Of a DNA stretch of 64,000 bases, positions 23,441 to 35,242 are shown one piece after another; within the stretch, counting starts at the first letter, position 1, and each line of letters opens with the position of its first letter. The notes under the pieces were generated by a model, which saw nothing but the letters and a program-made list of their open reading frames with translations, was not told the DNA's origin and did not search any database. The stretch is from Peromyscus leucopus (lineage: Eukaryota > Chordata > Mammalia > Rodentia > Cricetidae): positions 744,001 to 808,000 of the forward strand of contig NC_051072.1 in the NCBI RefSeq assembly GCF_004664715.2, given 5' to 3'. The position numbers and the translations under genes are program-made.

Positions 23441-24075
23441 TCCCACCGGCACCTCCAAGCGCAGGCTCTTAGCCGACCCACCCTGCTCAAGCAATCCTGG
23501 ATTTCCCACACTTCCCAATTCCTTCCCTCCCGAGCCAACCCTCATAACAGAAGCTCCCGGTGGGCCCAGGCAGCCGCCCCCTGCTTACAGGGGGTTCACT
23601 TCCAGCACCACACAAACGCCCCCTCCCCAGCCCCAACAGGCATCCAGACGCCGTGGCCCAGCCTAGGTCCGCAGAGCACCACCAAGTCGGTTCTTCCCTC
23701 CTCCGCTTCCTCCGCGCAGGACCCGCCCATCCCGCACGGTCCCTCCGACCTGCAGAGATGCGCGGCAGCCTGGACCAACCTCCATGTCGGAGACGCGACC
23801 CGAGCGCAGAGCAGGACCCGAGAATCGCCCAACTTTGCGAGCAGAGGCGCTGGTGCAGACGCAATGCGGAAGTGCCCTCTCCACAATGGCTCCTCGGTAC
23901 GCGCTACGGCGGAAGACTACGTTTCCCACGAGTCCGTGCGAGGGCCGAGGCGCGGGGAACACAGGCTGGGGATTTGCGTGTTTCCGGTGTCTCCCCCCCC
24001 CCACCCCCCCGTGCCAGTGAGGAGGCAAGTAAACCAGGAGCTGCGTCGCTGTGCCCGGCACAGGGAGGCAGGCTG
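23440..24075 (-). promoter_or_regulatory. CpG-island promoter and probable exon 1 of gene 1
   Basis: A clear rise in G+C and CpG over about 600 bp in an otherwise AT-rich region, placed upstream of the KRAB-A exon as expected for a KZFP gene. It contains two ETS-type GCGGAAG sites (near 23866 and 23908), an ACTACGTTTCCCA element at 23916-23928 and a C-run at 23992-24010. I see no convincing TATA box. On the minus strand a donor-like CTGCAG/GTCGGA lies with GT at 23748-23749, which could end a 5'-UTR exon at about 23750-23900. Exon 1 itself is not proven. Divergent transcription to the right is possible. Confidence 0.7.
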
Positions 24076-25136
24076 TTTTTAAAATCCCGGATTCACCACA
24101 GGAGATGTTTGAATGTGAGTCGAGCCTTGGTCAGTAATGTTTGCAATGTATTGCTGGTCGATATGTTGCGTTTCAAAACTAAAGTCTACTTGCCTTGGGA
24201 TCCTATTTCCACATGTTCACATTGACTCCATTTTACTTTAAATAACTCAGCAAAAAAAAAAAAATTATTTGGAAATGACTACTATCTCTTTAAGATAATT
24301 TTTGAAACCAGCCCCATGTCCCACCCCCCACTCCCGCCCGCCCTTTCGTCGCAGATGCTCAGGAGCTTGAGACAAAAGTACTCCAAATCAGAGGCTAACC
24401 TGGGCAAAATAAAAGACACTGTTTTTACAGAAAGGGTTAGGGAGCATCTTAGAGGTAAAGCCCTTGGCTGGGATAAAGGAGGCCTTGGGTATAAACACAC
24501 CACTACAATAAACAACCCTGTTCTACTGTAGTAAAATAAGCCTTGTGCCGCAGCCAGGGGGGGAAATTTCTTAGTGTGAACATTGGAATCCATACAGTGT
24601 AGTGCATTGCATGGTCAGGGGACTGAGAGATGATTTAAAATCGTAGAACAAGGTTAAAAGTCCAGCTCTCTGACTTTTACATGTAAAGAATTCTCAGAAT
24701 CCACCTAAGAATGTTTTCATATGTCCACAATGCCCCTTCTCCATACATTAATCTATGGAAGAAATTTAGTTTTTGTGAGCTGTAGCAGGACCCTCGCCTC
24801 CCCCTGCCCCCACCACAACCATGGATTCACATTCAGGAGTGTGCTGACTCCTGGGCCATCCTCTCCTGTTGTAGAATTTATCTCAGCATTAGGTTTCTTC
24901 CATCTCTCATCCTGAAACTCTTCCTATGTGACAGTATTTTAAAGGTCAAGGATTGAACTTCCCTCAGTTCCTCTAACTTGAGACACAGATGGTTCTTTCT
25001 GGAATACAAAGATAACTGAATTATGTTCATAGGAATAGAAAGATGAATTCACTGGAATAAAGCTTGATTTGCACCATTGGGACCTCCTATGATAGATACT
25101 AATCCACAAGGAAGCTATATAACTTCTGAGACAGTG
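24076..25136. other. Region upstream of gene 1, duplicated in unit 2
   Basis: 24830-24950 aligns with 42905-43030: CTGACTCCTGGGCCATC and TGTGACAGTATTTTAAA are shared. No gene recognised. Confidence 0.5.
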
Positions 25137-25147
25137 TGTGTGTGTGG

Positions 25148-25203
<56 letters not shown>

Positions 25204-25230
25204 GACACGACACGACGACGACGACACATA
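25137..25230. repeat. (TG)n followed by 54 consecutive G, then a CGA-rich tail
   Basis: A short TG repeat leads into an uninterrupted G run from 25149 to 25202, then ACACGACACGACGACGACG. The equivalent place in unit 2 (about 43300) has no such run. It could be a real expansion or an assembly artefact. Confidence 0.9.
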
Positions 25231-26100
25231 GTGTTTTTTTTTTTTTATCACCATAAGAAATGCATGTCCTCTTCCCTGCAGTGATTAAGTATGAATTTTA
25301 TTAACTATTTGGTAACACAAATGCCAATATTTCTGTAGTATTAGATACAGGAGAATGAATAATGCAGCCCCAGTGGTAAACATGAATTAAGTTTGGAGAG
25401 AAGAGTGTAAGTTAGAAGTTGCAAGGTCTAGGAATGATTAGTGTGTACTCCCAGAAGCCCTTAATAATGAAAATGCATGGCTCGGTACTGGGTGTTCGGT
25501 TCTTTTTGCTCTGCATTGTACAAAAGTATGCTTCTACAGGTAACACCCATCTCCATCACCCAGATGACCACTTTCTGAGATAACTGTTTATCCAGCATAT
25601 CTGCAGCAGGCAGGCATTTTCACTTTGCAATACTGCTCATGGTGGAGTTTTATCTAGTTGTATTTTGTACTATTGTAACTTATAGAGTCAGCCTGGAAAG
25701 GTCCCCTTGCTAAGCTGAATGTAATTGTCTATTCCATGATGATTATAACAGAAGAAAACAAGGAAATAAAGATGTCTGTCCTTGCCTCTTCAGTCCAGTT
25801 ACTGGTAGCTGTATATGTTCTGGATTCTATTTGAAAAGAAGAAAGCATCTAAATTTTGAGGTGACTTTTGGTGACATGTCCAAAATATTGAAGTAAGAAA
25901 TTCAGTTACTATGATTCATATTTGTGAATGAGTTCATTTGGCTCATCTCCCTTTTTAATACAGGTCTCTGTTTCTACGGAAATGAGCATGGTCACTACAT
26001 ATTGACAAAAAAGGACATAACTATTGTAAATATTAATGTAAATAATAAGACACTCATAAAGTACTTCATTTTTATATATAGATTGGTCCTCCAAATCAAT
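25231..26100. other. Right end of duplication unit 1, no gene
   Basis: 25240-25400 aligns with 43330-43480 (TTTTATTAACTATTTGGTAACA against TTTTATTTACTATTTAGCAA). 25640-25760 aligns with 9800-9940, which marks the unit end. Confidence 0.5.
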
Positions 26101-26104
26101 AATA

Positions 26105-26565
26105 CACAAAGATTCCCCAGAGATGAATACCCAAATGTCTACTGGACTTATTAAATATATCTATGGAACATTATACCAACACATAGGAAACACAGTCTGC
26201 TCAGTGGCAAAGACCTCTAAAATGGACCACATTATAGACCACAAACCAAGCATTTATAAATAGAAAGAAAGAAAAAAAAAACCCTGTTCATCCTATTGGA
26301 GCACATGGGGGTAAAATGGAAATGAATAGAGAGACAAACTTGGAAAATACACAATTGGTGACTAAACAGTACACCTCTGTATGAACAATCACTCACTGAA
26401 GACATCAGAAGGCAGTCCTATGAAGAATGGCTGTACTTCAATATTAAAGAGGTCTCCAGCAAATAATCCAACAATGGACTTCAAAGTTGGAGAAAAAAAC
26501 AAGAAGTCAAACCAATAATAATAGAAATCAGGATGGAAGTCATGAAATAGAGACTTGAAAAGCTG
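26105..26565 (+). mobile_element. Decayed L1 ORF2-like fragment
   Basis: GGAACATTATACC, GACCACATTATAGACCACA and AGCAAATAATCC resemble the endonuclease-region part of mammalian L1 ORF2, read forward. All frames are broken. Confidence 0.4.
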
Positions 26566-26583
26566 TAGCTAGAAGTTTTCCTG

Positions 26584-26920
26584 TGTTCCAGCTGGCCGGC
26601 AGGCAGGACAAATTTCTCCCACTCGCATCCCCCAAGTAAACACACAGAGGCTTATATTAATTACAACTGCTTGACCATTAGCTCAGGCTTATTACTGACT
26701 AGCTTTTACACTTATATTAACCCATAATTCTTATTTATGTTTAGCCACACGACTTGGTACCTTTTCTCAGTTCTGTCTTGTCACCTTGCCTCCTCTGTGT
26801 CTGGCTGGCAACTCCTGATTCAGCCTTCCTTTTCTCATAATTCTCCTCATCTGCTTATCCCACCTATACTTCCTGCCTGGCTACTGGCCAGTCAGTGTTT
26901 TATTAAACAGGTCTTCTGTG
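26584..26920 (-). mobile_element. ERV LTR, antisense, right end truncated
   Basis: CAGAGGCTTATATTAATTA, TTAACCCATAATTCTTA and CCTGCCTGGCTACTGGCCA mark a class II LTR family found again at 27215-27539, 43812-44160, 57846-58198 and 59209-59541. The copy stops after TTTTATTAAAC. Confidence 0.65.
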
Positions 26921-27214
26921 TTTGGACCTGGCTTTACTAAGTGTGTGCAGCATCCTCTGACCATGTGAGACAAATCTTAAATTGCTATGTCAGCCATGCT
27001 AAGGCTCAGCTTAGAGCATGGCACTGCCACATGGTGCTAGTGGCTGGTTCCAGCCCACAGGTAGCAAACAGTAGCCACATCTCTGTATGCCAAGCACTGG
27101 TCCACCCGAGAGACTGCAAGACTCATAAGTGATATATGGCTCCTTGTCTGGGAATTTTCTTAGCTTTCTCAGGTCCTATGTTTGGATATTTGAGGCCCCA
27201 CACTGGATGCCATA
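26921..27214 (-). mobile_element. ERV internal leader with decayed primer-binding site
   Basis: Lies between two minus-strand LTRs. Read on the minus strand, the 18 bases beginning at 27212 are TGGCATCCAGTGTGGGGC, which match a tRNA-Lys-type primer-binding site at 14 of 18 positions. This supports a 5'-LTR/leader junction at about 27212-27215. Confidence 0.55.
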
Positions 27215-27539
27215 TGTTACAGAACTTTTCTTTGGGTTTCCAGCTAACAAATAACAATAGGGAGACTAATTATTAAAGCTTGGCCTTAGCTTAGGAGTTT
27301 TCCTAAGTATTTCTTATACCTTTAACCCCTATTTTTAATCTACATTCTGTCATGACTTGTTACCTCATCTCTCCATATTTCTGCTTCTTCTGCACCTGGC
27401 TGGCAACTGCCTTTCTTCTTCCCAGCATCCTCTCTGTCCCCAGAAATCCCACCTAACCTCTTCCTGCCTAGCTAGTGGCCATTCAGCTCTTTATTACCCA
27501 ATCAAAAGGCATCTTTACAGCATCAACAAATATTCCACA
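27215..27539 (-). mobile_element. 5' LTR of the same ERV, antisense
   Basis: Outer end reads TTCCACA on the plus strand (TGTGGAA on the minus), and the inner end abuts the primer-binding site. Contains the family blocks CCTGCCTAGCTAGTGGCCA and TTTATTACCCAATC. Confidence 0.65.
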
Positions 27540-27659
27540 ATAAGAAATCCCATGGCTTGACTTCTTAAAACACTTATCAAGGTACATGCATTAGTAACTG
27601 CAGACTCACCTCTTGTGAAAAACAAGGAATATTGTGATCCTATACATATGCTTTTAAAC

Positions 27660-27845
27660 TGAATCTGTTTTGTGTATCATGTGTGTGTTTGCTGTGTGCA
27701 GAAGCCAGTAAGTGCATTGGATCTCTTGGAACTGGAGTTACAGATAGTTGTGAGCCTCCATGTGTACCTGGGGATCCAATCAGAATCCTCCTGAAGTGTC
27801 CAGTGCTCCTGTCCATCTCAGCACCATTTAAACTGTTTGTGAAAA
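27660..27845 (-). repeat. B3-type SINE, antisense
   Basis: GTGCATTGGATCTCTTGGA, ACTGGAGTTACAGATAG and TGTGAGCCTCCATGTG. Confidence 0.6.
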
Positions 27846-28261
27846 TATAAGGAAGACAATCATTCTAGTTGGTTGCTTCTACAATTTCTGGAACATGTGA
27901 AAAAGGAAAAAGAGCTGAGTGAGGAAATTAATTGGCTCCAGATTCACATACACATATATCATATTAATGGAACACATGAATCCCCATGAGAAAAGTCAGA
28001 GTCTATATAAATGTGAAGGTGGAACACTACAGTAAAAACTAATGCAAAACATTAAATGCAATAAAGGTATGATTATTTCTCAAAAACTATAATTCCTTTT
28101 TATTTTGATAAGTCTCATAAACCCCAGATTTGGCTGAAATTTCCTGTGCAATCATTGATGACCTTGTACTCCAGATCTTCCTGCCTCCTTTCTACCTCCT
28201 AAACACAGGATTTTATGTTAGCATCACTACACTGACTTACTATAATATTCTGCATTTCTTA

Positions 28262-28345
28262 GTTTTCTTGTTGCTCTGATCAGTTTTCTGACAAGCCACT
28301 GAGGAAAGGAAAGGGTGATTCTGACCATAGTTTGAGGCTATAGTC
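28262..28345 (+). repeat. Remnant of the unit-shared rodent repeat
   Basis: TTCTTGTTGCTCTGATCAG and GAGGAAAGGAAAGGGTGA. It sits where units 1 and 3 carry the fuller copies 11025-11345 and 49998-50400. Confidence 0.5.
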
Positions 28346-28779
28346 CATCTTGCCAAGATGAGCTCAAGGTAGCATTGTATCCAAAATAAACAGAGATATG
28401 ATGCAGATGCTTATTTATGTTGCTTTCTTCTCCTTTTGTTCTAAACAAAATTTCGTCTAAAAGGGAAGCTCTTGGAATGTGCTGCCCACACTTAGGGTAG
28501 ACCTTCACACCTTGACCAGTCTGGATAGTACAGAAATGTAGACTACAGCACTCATACTGGAAGGTCGGCATTATCCAGGCATAGGCCATCATGATCCATG
28601 CATAGGCCAGCATGATCCAGGTCACCATCCTGTTCAGAGTTCCTTAGATAATGCTGGGCTGAGTGAGGGTCACAACTGAATCTAACTAGCACATCTTCAT
28701 TTGCAGTTTTTGTCACAAATGTGAATTTTTATATTTATAAATAATTGAATTATTCTTTAAGCTTTAATGATACTATTCA

Positions 28780-29455
<676 letters not shown>

Positions 29456-29479
29456 CTGGTGAGTAAAAGTTAAGAATAA

Positions 29480-30135
29480 AAACTTGACATTCTTTACTAT
29501 GCTTGCCATTAAAATGGAGACCTATATTTATACTTATACTTTTATATAGAAATGAAAACTACAGTATAGTTCTATACCTATACTCTCTGCATTGTAATTC
29601 AGTATATAGAAATAAAGGGATATTATTCAACATTAAATAGCTAGATAAGTTGTAGCATGGAAGATAGTGAAAACTCTCAAGGGCATTATGCCTACAGAAA
29701 GAAGTGCATTAAACAAATACAGAACGTGAATGGCCAGATACAACTAAAGGTATAAAGTAGACATATATGGAAAACAGTAAGTTAATGGTAATTGTGTAAG
29801 ATTAGACCAACATGGAAATGGATAAGAGCTATGCTGCATGACAAGCAGACTGTATGTAACACTCCTTAATAATGTATTTCAAGGATTATAGACAGTATTT
29901 TATATTTTATTTTTATCAAAAAAGTACATGAAACACATCAAATTATCATATTATGTATGAAAATTAAAGTTCACCATGAATGAGAACTTTTGCTAAAGGC
30001 AACATTTTTTCAATGAATAGATGATAAAATTACCATCTCTAAAAAGTATTCATTTACAACGTTAAAAACCATCGAGTAATCAATTAAGAGAGAAAATGTA
30101 CAAGGCATAAAAAACACAAGTCACCGTGTGGTAAT
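29480..30135. other. Pseudogene intron between finger and linker exons
   Basis: AT-rich and aligns loosely with 14600-15250 of gene 1 (AAAAATGTATAAATTAT against CAGAACGTGAATGG-type context; shared ACAGTAAGTTAATGGTAAT). No gene. Confidence 0.5.
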
Positions 30136-30136
30136 T

Positions 30137-30300
30137 TTTTTCTTTTTTTTGGGGGGGGGGTCAAGATAGGATCTCTCTGTGTAGCCTTGGCTGTCCTGGA
30201 ACTTGCTCTGTAGACCAGGCTGGCCTCAAACTCACAAAGATCTGTCTGCCTCTGCCTCCCAAGTGTTGTCATTAAAGGTGTGTGCCACCACTGCCAGGCT
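30137..30300 (-). repeat. B1 SINE, antisense
   Basis: T-run and G-run, then ATAGGATCTCTCTGTGTAGC through ATTAAAGGTGTGTGCCACC. Confidence 0.88.
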
Positions 30301-30314
30301 CACTTTAAGGTGGT

Positions 30315-30690
30315 TTAAATGAGAATGGCCTGTATAGGCTCATGTGTTTGCATTCTTAGTCTCTACTTGGTGATCTGTTTAAGAAGCACTATGAAAAGTT
30401 ACCTTGTTGGAGGAGTGGTGTTATTGAGAGTAGGCTTTCAAAACATACAAAAGCCCATGCCTGGCCCTGTTTCCCCCTCTCACTGCCTACTGTCTTTGGG
30501 TCAGGATGTAGCTCTCACCTACTTCACCATCATGCCCACTGTCCTACACACCTGCTGCCATGCTCCCCAGCATGATGATAATGGACTCATACTCTGAAAC
30601 TGTAAGCAATTACACCAATTAAATGCTTTCTTCTATAAGTTGCCTTGGTCATGGTATCACTTTACAGCAGTAGAATAGTAAATAAGACAC
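30315..30690 (-). repeat. Rodent interspersed repeat (URR1-like), antisense
   Basis: GAGTAGGCTTTCAAAACAT, ATGATGATAATGGACTC, TGTAAGCAATTACACC and TTGCCTTGGTCATGGTATC match the copies at 55541, 60577 and 61117. Confidence 0.5.
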
Positions 30691-30943
30691 ATATTTAAAC
30701 ATAAAGTACAGTTTTGTTGGTAAATGCAGCAGAGGTTACTAGAGGGAATGAACAAAGCCTAGACTCTTAAAGTACCAGAAACATCTGACAGGTGACCTTC
30801 TAGACAGCAAGAATTATAACAGGAGTCATTTAAAAAGTGTTTTCCATCAGAATATAATGACTCCATGCACATGATAAAGCCTGGCTCCTTGCCTAATGTC
30901 TGGATCTCCCACCTGTCCACCGACTCCACCAATTCCTACATAC

Positions 30944-31038
30944 CTGTGTATATGGTAGCAGCTGCTTGTCTCTTCACATTCCAAGTGCATGGTTTTGCTT
31001 CAGAAATGTGATCAAGTATGGCTTAGAGATAGCAAGAC
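30944..31038 (-). pseudogene. Linker exon of the pseudogene, frameshifted
   Basis: Reads GLAISKPYLITFLKQNH before a 1-base deletion relative to gene 1 throws the frame to TGA. It is 95 bp long, against 93 bp in gene 1 and 96 bp in gene 3. Splice-site sequences still look normal. Confidence 0.88.
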
Positions 31039-31080
31039 CTGTTTTTAGGAAAAGAGAACATGATTGTGTGTTCTCCTTGG

Positions 31081-31451
31081 TGCTGTGGGATGGTCTGTAT
31101 GTCAAATGTGTTGCTCTGATGGTCAATAAATAAAACACTGATTGGCCAGTGGCCAGGCAGGAAGTATAGGCCGGACTAACAGAGAGGAGAATTGAGAGAA
31201 CAGGAAGGCGGGAGGAGACACTGCCAGCTGCCGCCATGACAAGCAGCATGTGAAGATGCCGGTAAGCCACGAGCCACATGGCAAGGTATAGATTAAAAGA
31301 AATGGGTTAATTTAAGATATAAGAACAGTTAGCAAGAAGCCTGCCATGGCCATACAGTTTGTAAATAATATAAACGTCTGTGTGTTTATTTTAGAGTGGG
31401 CTGTCAGACATCCGGGGCTTGGCGGGACCTGGAGAGGAAACTCCAGCTACA
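31081..31451 (+). mobile_element. Solo LTR, 6-bp target duplication with one mismatch
   Basis: Starts TGCTGTGGGATGG and ends CTCCAGCTACA. Flanked by CCTTGG (31075-31080) and CCTGGG (31452-31457). AATAAATAAAACACTGATTGG lies inside. Genes 1 and 3 lack it at the equivalent intron site (near 16165 and 53890), so it came in after duplication. Confidence 0.85.
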
Positions 31452-31899
31452 CCTGGGAATTAAAATTTCTATCTCAGTATTGTGCTAATAAGGGAAGAGA
31501 AGATATAATAAATGATTGTAGAAAATTAGTTCTTTGCATGTTTCCTGACAGACATGTTAGAATAATTAGAGGGGATTTACAGTCTGTAGATCCTGAGCTT
31601 CACTGACAAGGAAAAATACGAAAAGTGAGGATTGAAACATTCTTTTATACACGTGTGCTTTATGTCTCATGCCACCGAGTTTCTACCATTGCCACTAGAG
31701 TGAAAAATACCCCAAACATATGGGTTAGAAGCATAAGAAATACAATAAAATGTTTCTTAGCTATACCAAAATTTCTCCTTAAAAGCAGGCCTGTAAACTT
31801 CATTGTTGGAGAGCCCAAGCTCCCATGAGATAGTCTACAAAAAGAGCAATTTATATGTTGACAGCAAATGTAAGAGTTCACTATGGATGAGATCCTCAC

Positions 31900-32026
31900 C
31901 CAGGAAGGAGAGGTTGCTGTAATACTCCAACATCACATCCCTGTAGAGATTCTACTGTGCAAGGTCCAGGTATTCACACTCCTCTGCAAAGAAATCAATT
32001 GCCAGATCCCTGCATGACAGCAGGTT
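31900..32026 (-). pseudogene. KRAB-A exon of the pseudogene, with stop and lost acceptor
   Basis: Still 127 bp long and aligns end to end with 16771-16897. TAG at 31952-31954 replaces the Trp codon of the AQW motif, the EEW Trp is now Cys, and the acceptor AG is AA at 32027-32028. The donor GTGAGG is intact. Confidence 0.92.
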
Positions 32027-32304
32027 TTGAAATAAAGGTAAATCAATGAATATCACACATTAAATTAATTAAAACCATTGCTAATAATATAAAGGCCAGT
32101 GGCCAATATGTGTTCATAGACACGTTTGTCCAGCATGAAAGGAGAGCTAGAAGTGTTTCTGATGTAGTTGAGTAAAATTACTAAGATACTCCTAACCTGG
32201 CCACACAACCTTATGCACTGCCTATCTTTAAGGAAAGAGAATGAGAGAAGATTCTAGAATCAAATATGAGTATTATGCTTTTAAGAGAGATAAAACATGA
32301 AACA

Positions 32305-32500
32305 AGGGGGATAGAGGGATGGTGCAATGGTTAAGACCACTGGTTAATCTTCCAGAGGACCTAGGTTCAATTCCCAGCACCAGTAACTTACAACTGTCTG
32401 TAACTCCAGTTTCAGAGTATCTGACACTCTCATACAGATATACACAAAGGCAAAACACCAATGTACCTAAAGTAACAATAAATCATTAAAAATGTAAAAC
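32305..32500 (+). repeat. B2-type SINE
   Basis: ATGGTGCAATGGTTAAGACC, TTCCAGAGGACCTAGGTTC and CAATTCCCAGCACC are the tRNA-derived part; an AATAAATC 3' end follows. Confidence 0.75.
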
Positions 32501-32747
32501 AAATGCACCCATAGGACACTATGCATTTAGTGTCATAGGTTTATATGATACACCGTACATTACATACATTTCTCACAAAGAGAAGTTACAGAGACTGAGA
32601 AGGGAGTTTCCAACATACTACTGAATATGAAATGCAGATTCTGATACAGCAGCTCTGGGCTGAGGCCTGGTTTCTCGAGCATGCACAGAGTTTAGTATTG
32701 ATGCAAATGACAGTATACCAAGGGATGGGAGTTTTGTTGCATGAATC

Positions 32748-33205
32748 CTAAATGGCCTTATAATAAAAACCCAGAGCCAGCTATCATGGTGAAAGATGAA
32801 AGAAGCAGAGCAAGCCATAGCCACCACCTCTCACCTCACCAACTCCTCAGCCAGAAAGCACCAGTTCCTGTCTCCTCCTGCCTTATATTCTTTTCTCTGC
32901 CCAGCCATATCACCTCCTCTTACAACCTTCCTAGTATCGGGATTAAAGATATGTGATTCCTAAGTGCTGAAATTAAAGGTGTGTGCCACCACTGCCTGGC
33001 TCTGTCCCTCTTTTAGACTGGATAAATCTTGTGTAGCCCAGTGTGGCCTTGAACTGACAGAAATTCAGAGGGATCTCGGCCTCCTGAGTGCTGGAGTAAA
33101 GGTGTGTGCCACCACTGCCTGACCTCTACGGCTAACCCTGTGCCTGGCTCTGTCCTCTGAACTTCAGGCAAGCTTTATTTCTTAGATTACAAATATATCA
33201 TCACA
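32748..33205 (-). mobile_element. ERV LTR carrying two B1-like blocks, antisense
   Basis: Reverse complement of the LTR type at 33805-34335. It begins TTATAATAAAAACCCAGAGC and contains two ATTAAAGGTGTGTGCCACC-like pieces (the second reads AGTAAAGG). It ends near CTGAACTTCAGGCAAGC. Confidence 0.6.
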
Positions 33206-33401
33206 GAGTTTGAGGAGTCAATAGGTAGAATAATAAAGGAAGAACTCATAAAATCAAAATAGAATCAAAGTGTTTTAACAAATTACAAATTATCAAGTCT
33301 ACCAATATACATACTCTATGATCATTTAAAATACACCAGACATCACACTCATACTTTTCAATCCCTTTTTACAAGTTGGAAGCTAAATCAGGTAGGGTCT
33401 T

Positions 33402-33786
33402 TTTTTTAAAATTTTATTTATTTTATTTTACAATACCATTCAGTTCTACATATCAGCCATGGGTTCCACTATTGTCCCCTCTCCCACACCCTCCCCTTAC
33501 TCCCAGCCCACCCACCATTCCCACCTCCTCCAGGGCAAATCTTCCCCCGAGGACTGCGATCAACCTGGTAGACTCAGTCCAGGCAGGTCCAGTCCCTTCC
33601 TCCCAGACTGAGCCAAGTGTCCCTGCATAAGCTCCAGGTTTCAAACAGCCAACTCATGCAATGAGCACAGGACTTGGTCCCACTGCCAAGTTGCCTCCCA
33701 AACTGATCAAATCAACTGTCACACCTATTCAGAGGGCCTGATCCAGCTGGGGGCCCCTCAGCCTTTGGTTCATAGTTCATGTGTTT
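33402..33786 (-). mobile_element. 5'-truncated L1 3' end, antisense, with target duplication
   Basis: T-rich left end, then L1 3'-UTR text such as ATATCAGCCATGGGTTCC and CTGATCCAGCTGGGGGCC. Flanked by the 14-bp duplication TCAGGTAGGGTCTT at 33388-33401 and 33787-33800. Confidence 0.88.
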
Positions 33787-33804
33787 TCAGGTAGGGTCTT
33801 AATC

Positions 33805-34335
33805 TGAGAGTGCTTTAGTGATATATTGTGTACCCTAGTAAAATTTGCCTGAAGATCAGAGGACAGAACAAGCCACTAGACTAAACATGGAAGACAGGCA
33901 GTGGTGGCACACACCTTTAATCCTAGCACTGGGAAGGCAGAGATCGGTCTTGATCTCTGAGTTCAAAGCTACCTTGGACTACATGAGATTGACTCAGGCT
34001 AGGACAGAAAAAGAGCCAGGCAGTGGTGGTATACATCTTTAATTTCAATACTTGGAAGTCACATGTCTTTAATCCCAGCATTTGAGATCCCATGCCTTTG
34101 TTTGGGAAGCACACACACCAATAACTCCAGCACTAAGAAGGAAGTGATGGCTGGGCAGAGAAAGGTACATAAGGTGTGAGGAGACAGGAACTGAAGACTT
34201 TTCAGGCTGAGGAGTCCTAGAGATAAGACGTGGCAGTGGCTTGTTCCTTTGTCTCTCTGATCTTTCAGCATTACCCCTATATCTAGCTCTGGGTTTTTTT
34301 TTATTATAAGACCATTTTGAATTTGTACAACAGAG
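33805..34335 (+). mobile_element. ERV LTR carrying B1-like blocks
   Basis: TTTGCCTGAAGATCAGAGGA, ACACACCTTTAATCCTAGC, then AAGGTACATAAGGTGTGAGG (TATA-like region), and an end with TTATAAGACCATTTTGAA. Related to 785-1236 and 59570-60095. Confidence 0.6.
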
Positions 34336-34439
34336 TGCCAATCCCTTTATTTCATTTTGGATCTGGCCTCTCTTTACTGTTATCATCTCTTTCAGCTCAA
34401 GACTTAGTTCCAACATTAAATTTCCTGTTTTGTTTCCAC

Positions 34440-34674
34440 CTCAAACTGAACATTTAGTATTTCTTTTTGCCCTACTTGCTATTTTTCATTGTAGAAACAT
34501 ATAAGACTGATTTCTAAGAGCCACACAACAGAGTCAATATTAGGCTGTCTTGAAATCTCCTCTGTCAAGGAAATTAGTCCAATATTTTCCAGTTTAGCCT
34601 CAGGCAATGTTTTAGGAAAAGGGCTGAAAGCAGCCACATTCTTTGCCAAAACATCACAGAATGGTCTCCAGTGG
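34440..34674 (-). repeat. Piece of a long rodent interspersed repeat, antisense
   Basis: Contains TAGGCTGTCTTGAAATCTCC and AAAGCAGCCACATTCTTTGC. The same sequence is read forward at 56090-56230 and antisense at 47310-47400. Family not named. Confidence 0.45.
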
Positions 34675-34680
34675 AGCTCC

Positions 34681-35031
34681 TGTTGCTGGAGGGCTTCTCT
34701 CCAGGTCCCACAATCCATTTATAAAATAATCACTCAGACGCTTATATCACTTAAAAACTGCATGGCTGTGGCAGGCTTCTTGCTAACTGTTCTTTTATCT
34801 TAAATTAACCCATTTCTATAAATCTATACCTTACCACATGGCTGGTGGCTTACCGGCATCTTTACATGCTGCTTCTACTGGTGGTGGCTGCAGTGTCTCC
34901 CTCTTCAGCTTTCCGCTTCCCAGAATTCTCCTCTCTCCTTGTCCCACCTACTTTCTGCCTGGCCACTGGCCAATCAGTGTTTTATTTGTTGACCAATCAG
35001 AGCAATTTGCCATACAGACCATCCCACAGCA
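34681..35031 (-). mobile_element. Solo LTR, perfect 6-bp target duplication
   Basis: Minus-strand copy of the 31081-31451 family. Outer ends TGTTGCTGGAG and CCCACAGCA, flanked by AGCTCC at 34675-34680 and 35032-35037. Inserted into the repeat piece on its left. Confidence 0.88.
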
Positions 35032-35242
35032 AGCTCCTACTATTTTTCCCCACTGATAATTCTTGAGCTGTGTTCTCAGCGCTACTGTTTCCAAAACTCC
35101 TACTAATATGGCCCATCAATCTCTGTTACAATGGTCAAACTACTTTCCTAGTCGAAAGTCCTAAAGTCTTCCCCATTACTCTCCATAGAGGGCCAAGCCT
35201 GTCACAGCTGCAGCTCATTCCCCGGTACAAACCTTGATCTTA

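Noticed and set aside
23560..24225. 221-codon forward reading frame across the CpG island
   Set aside because: Long frames are common by chance in GC-rich DNA. It has no domain signal and overlaps the expected promoter, with other frames open as well. Divergent transcription is possible but a protein is not supported.
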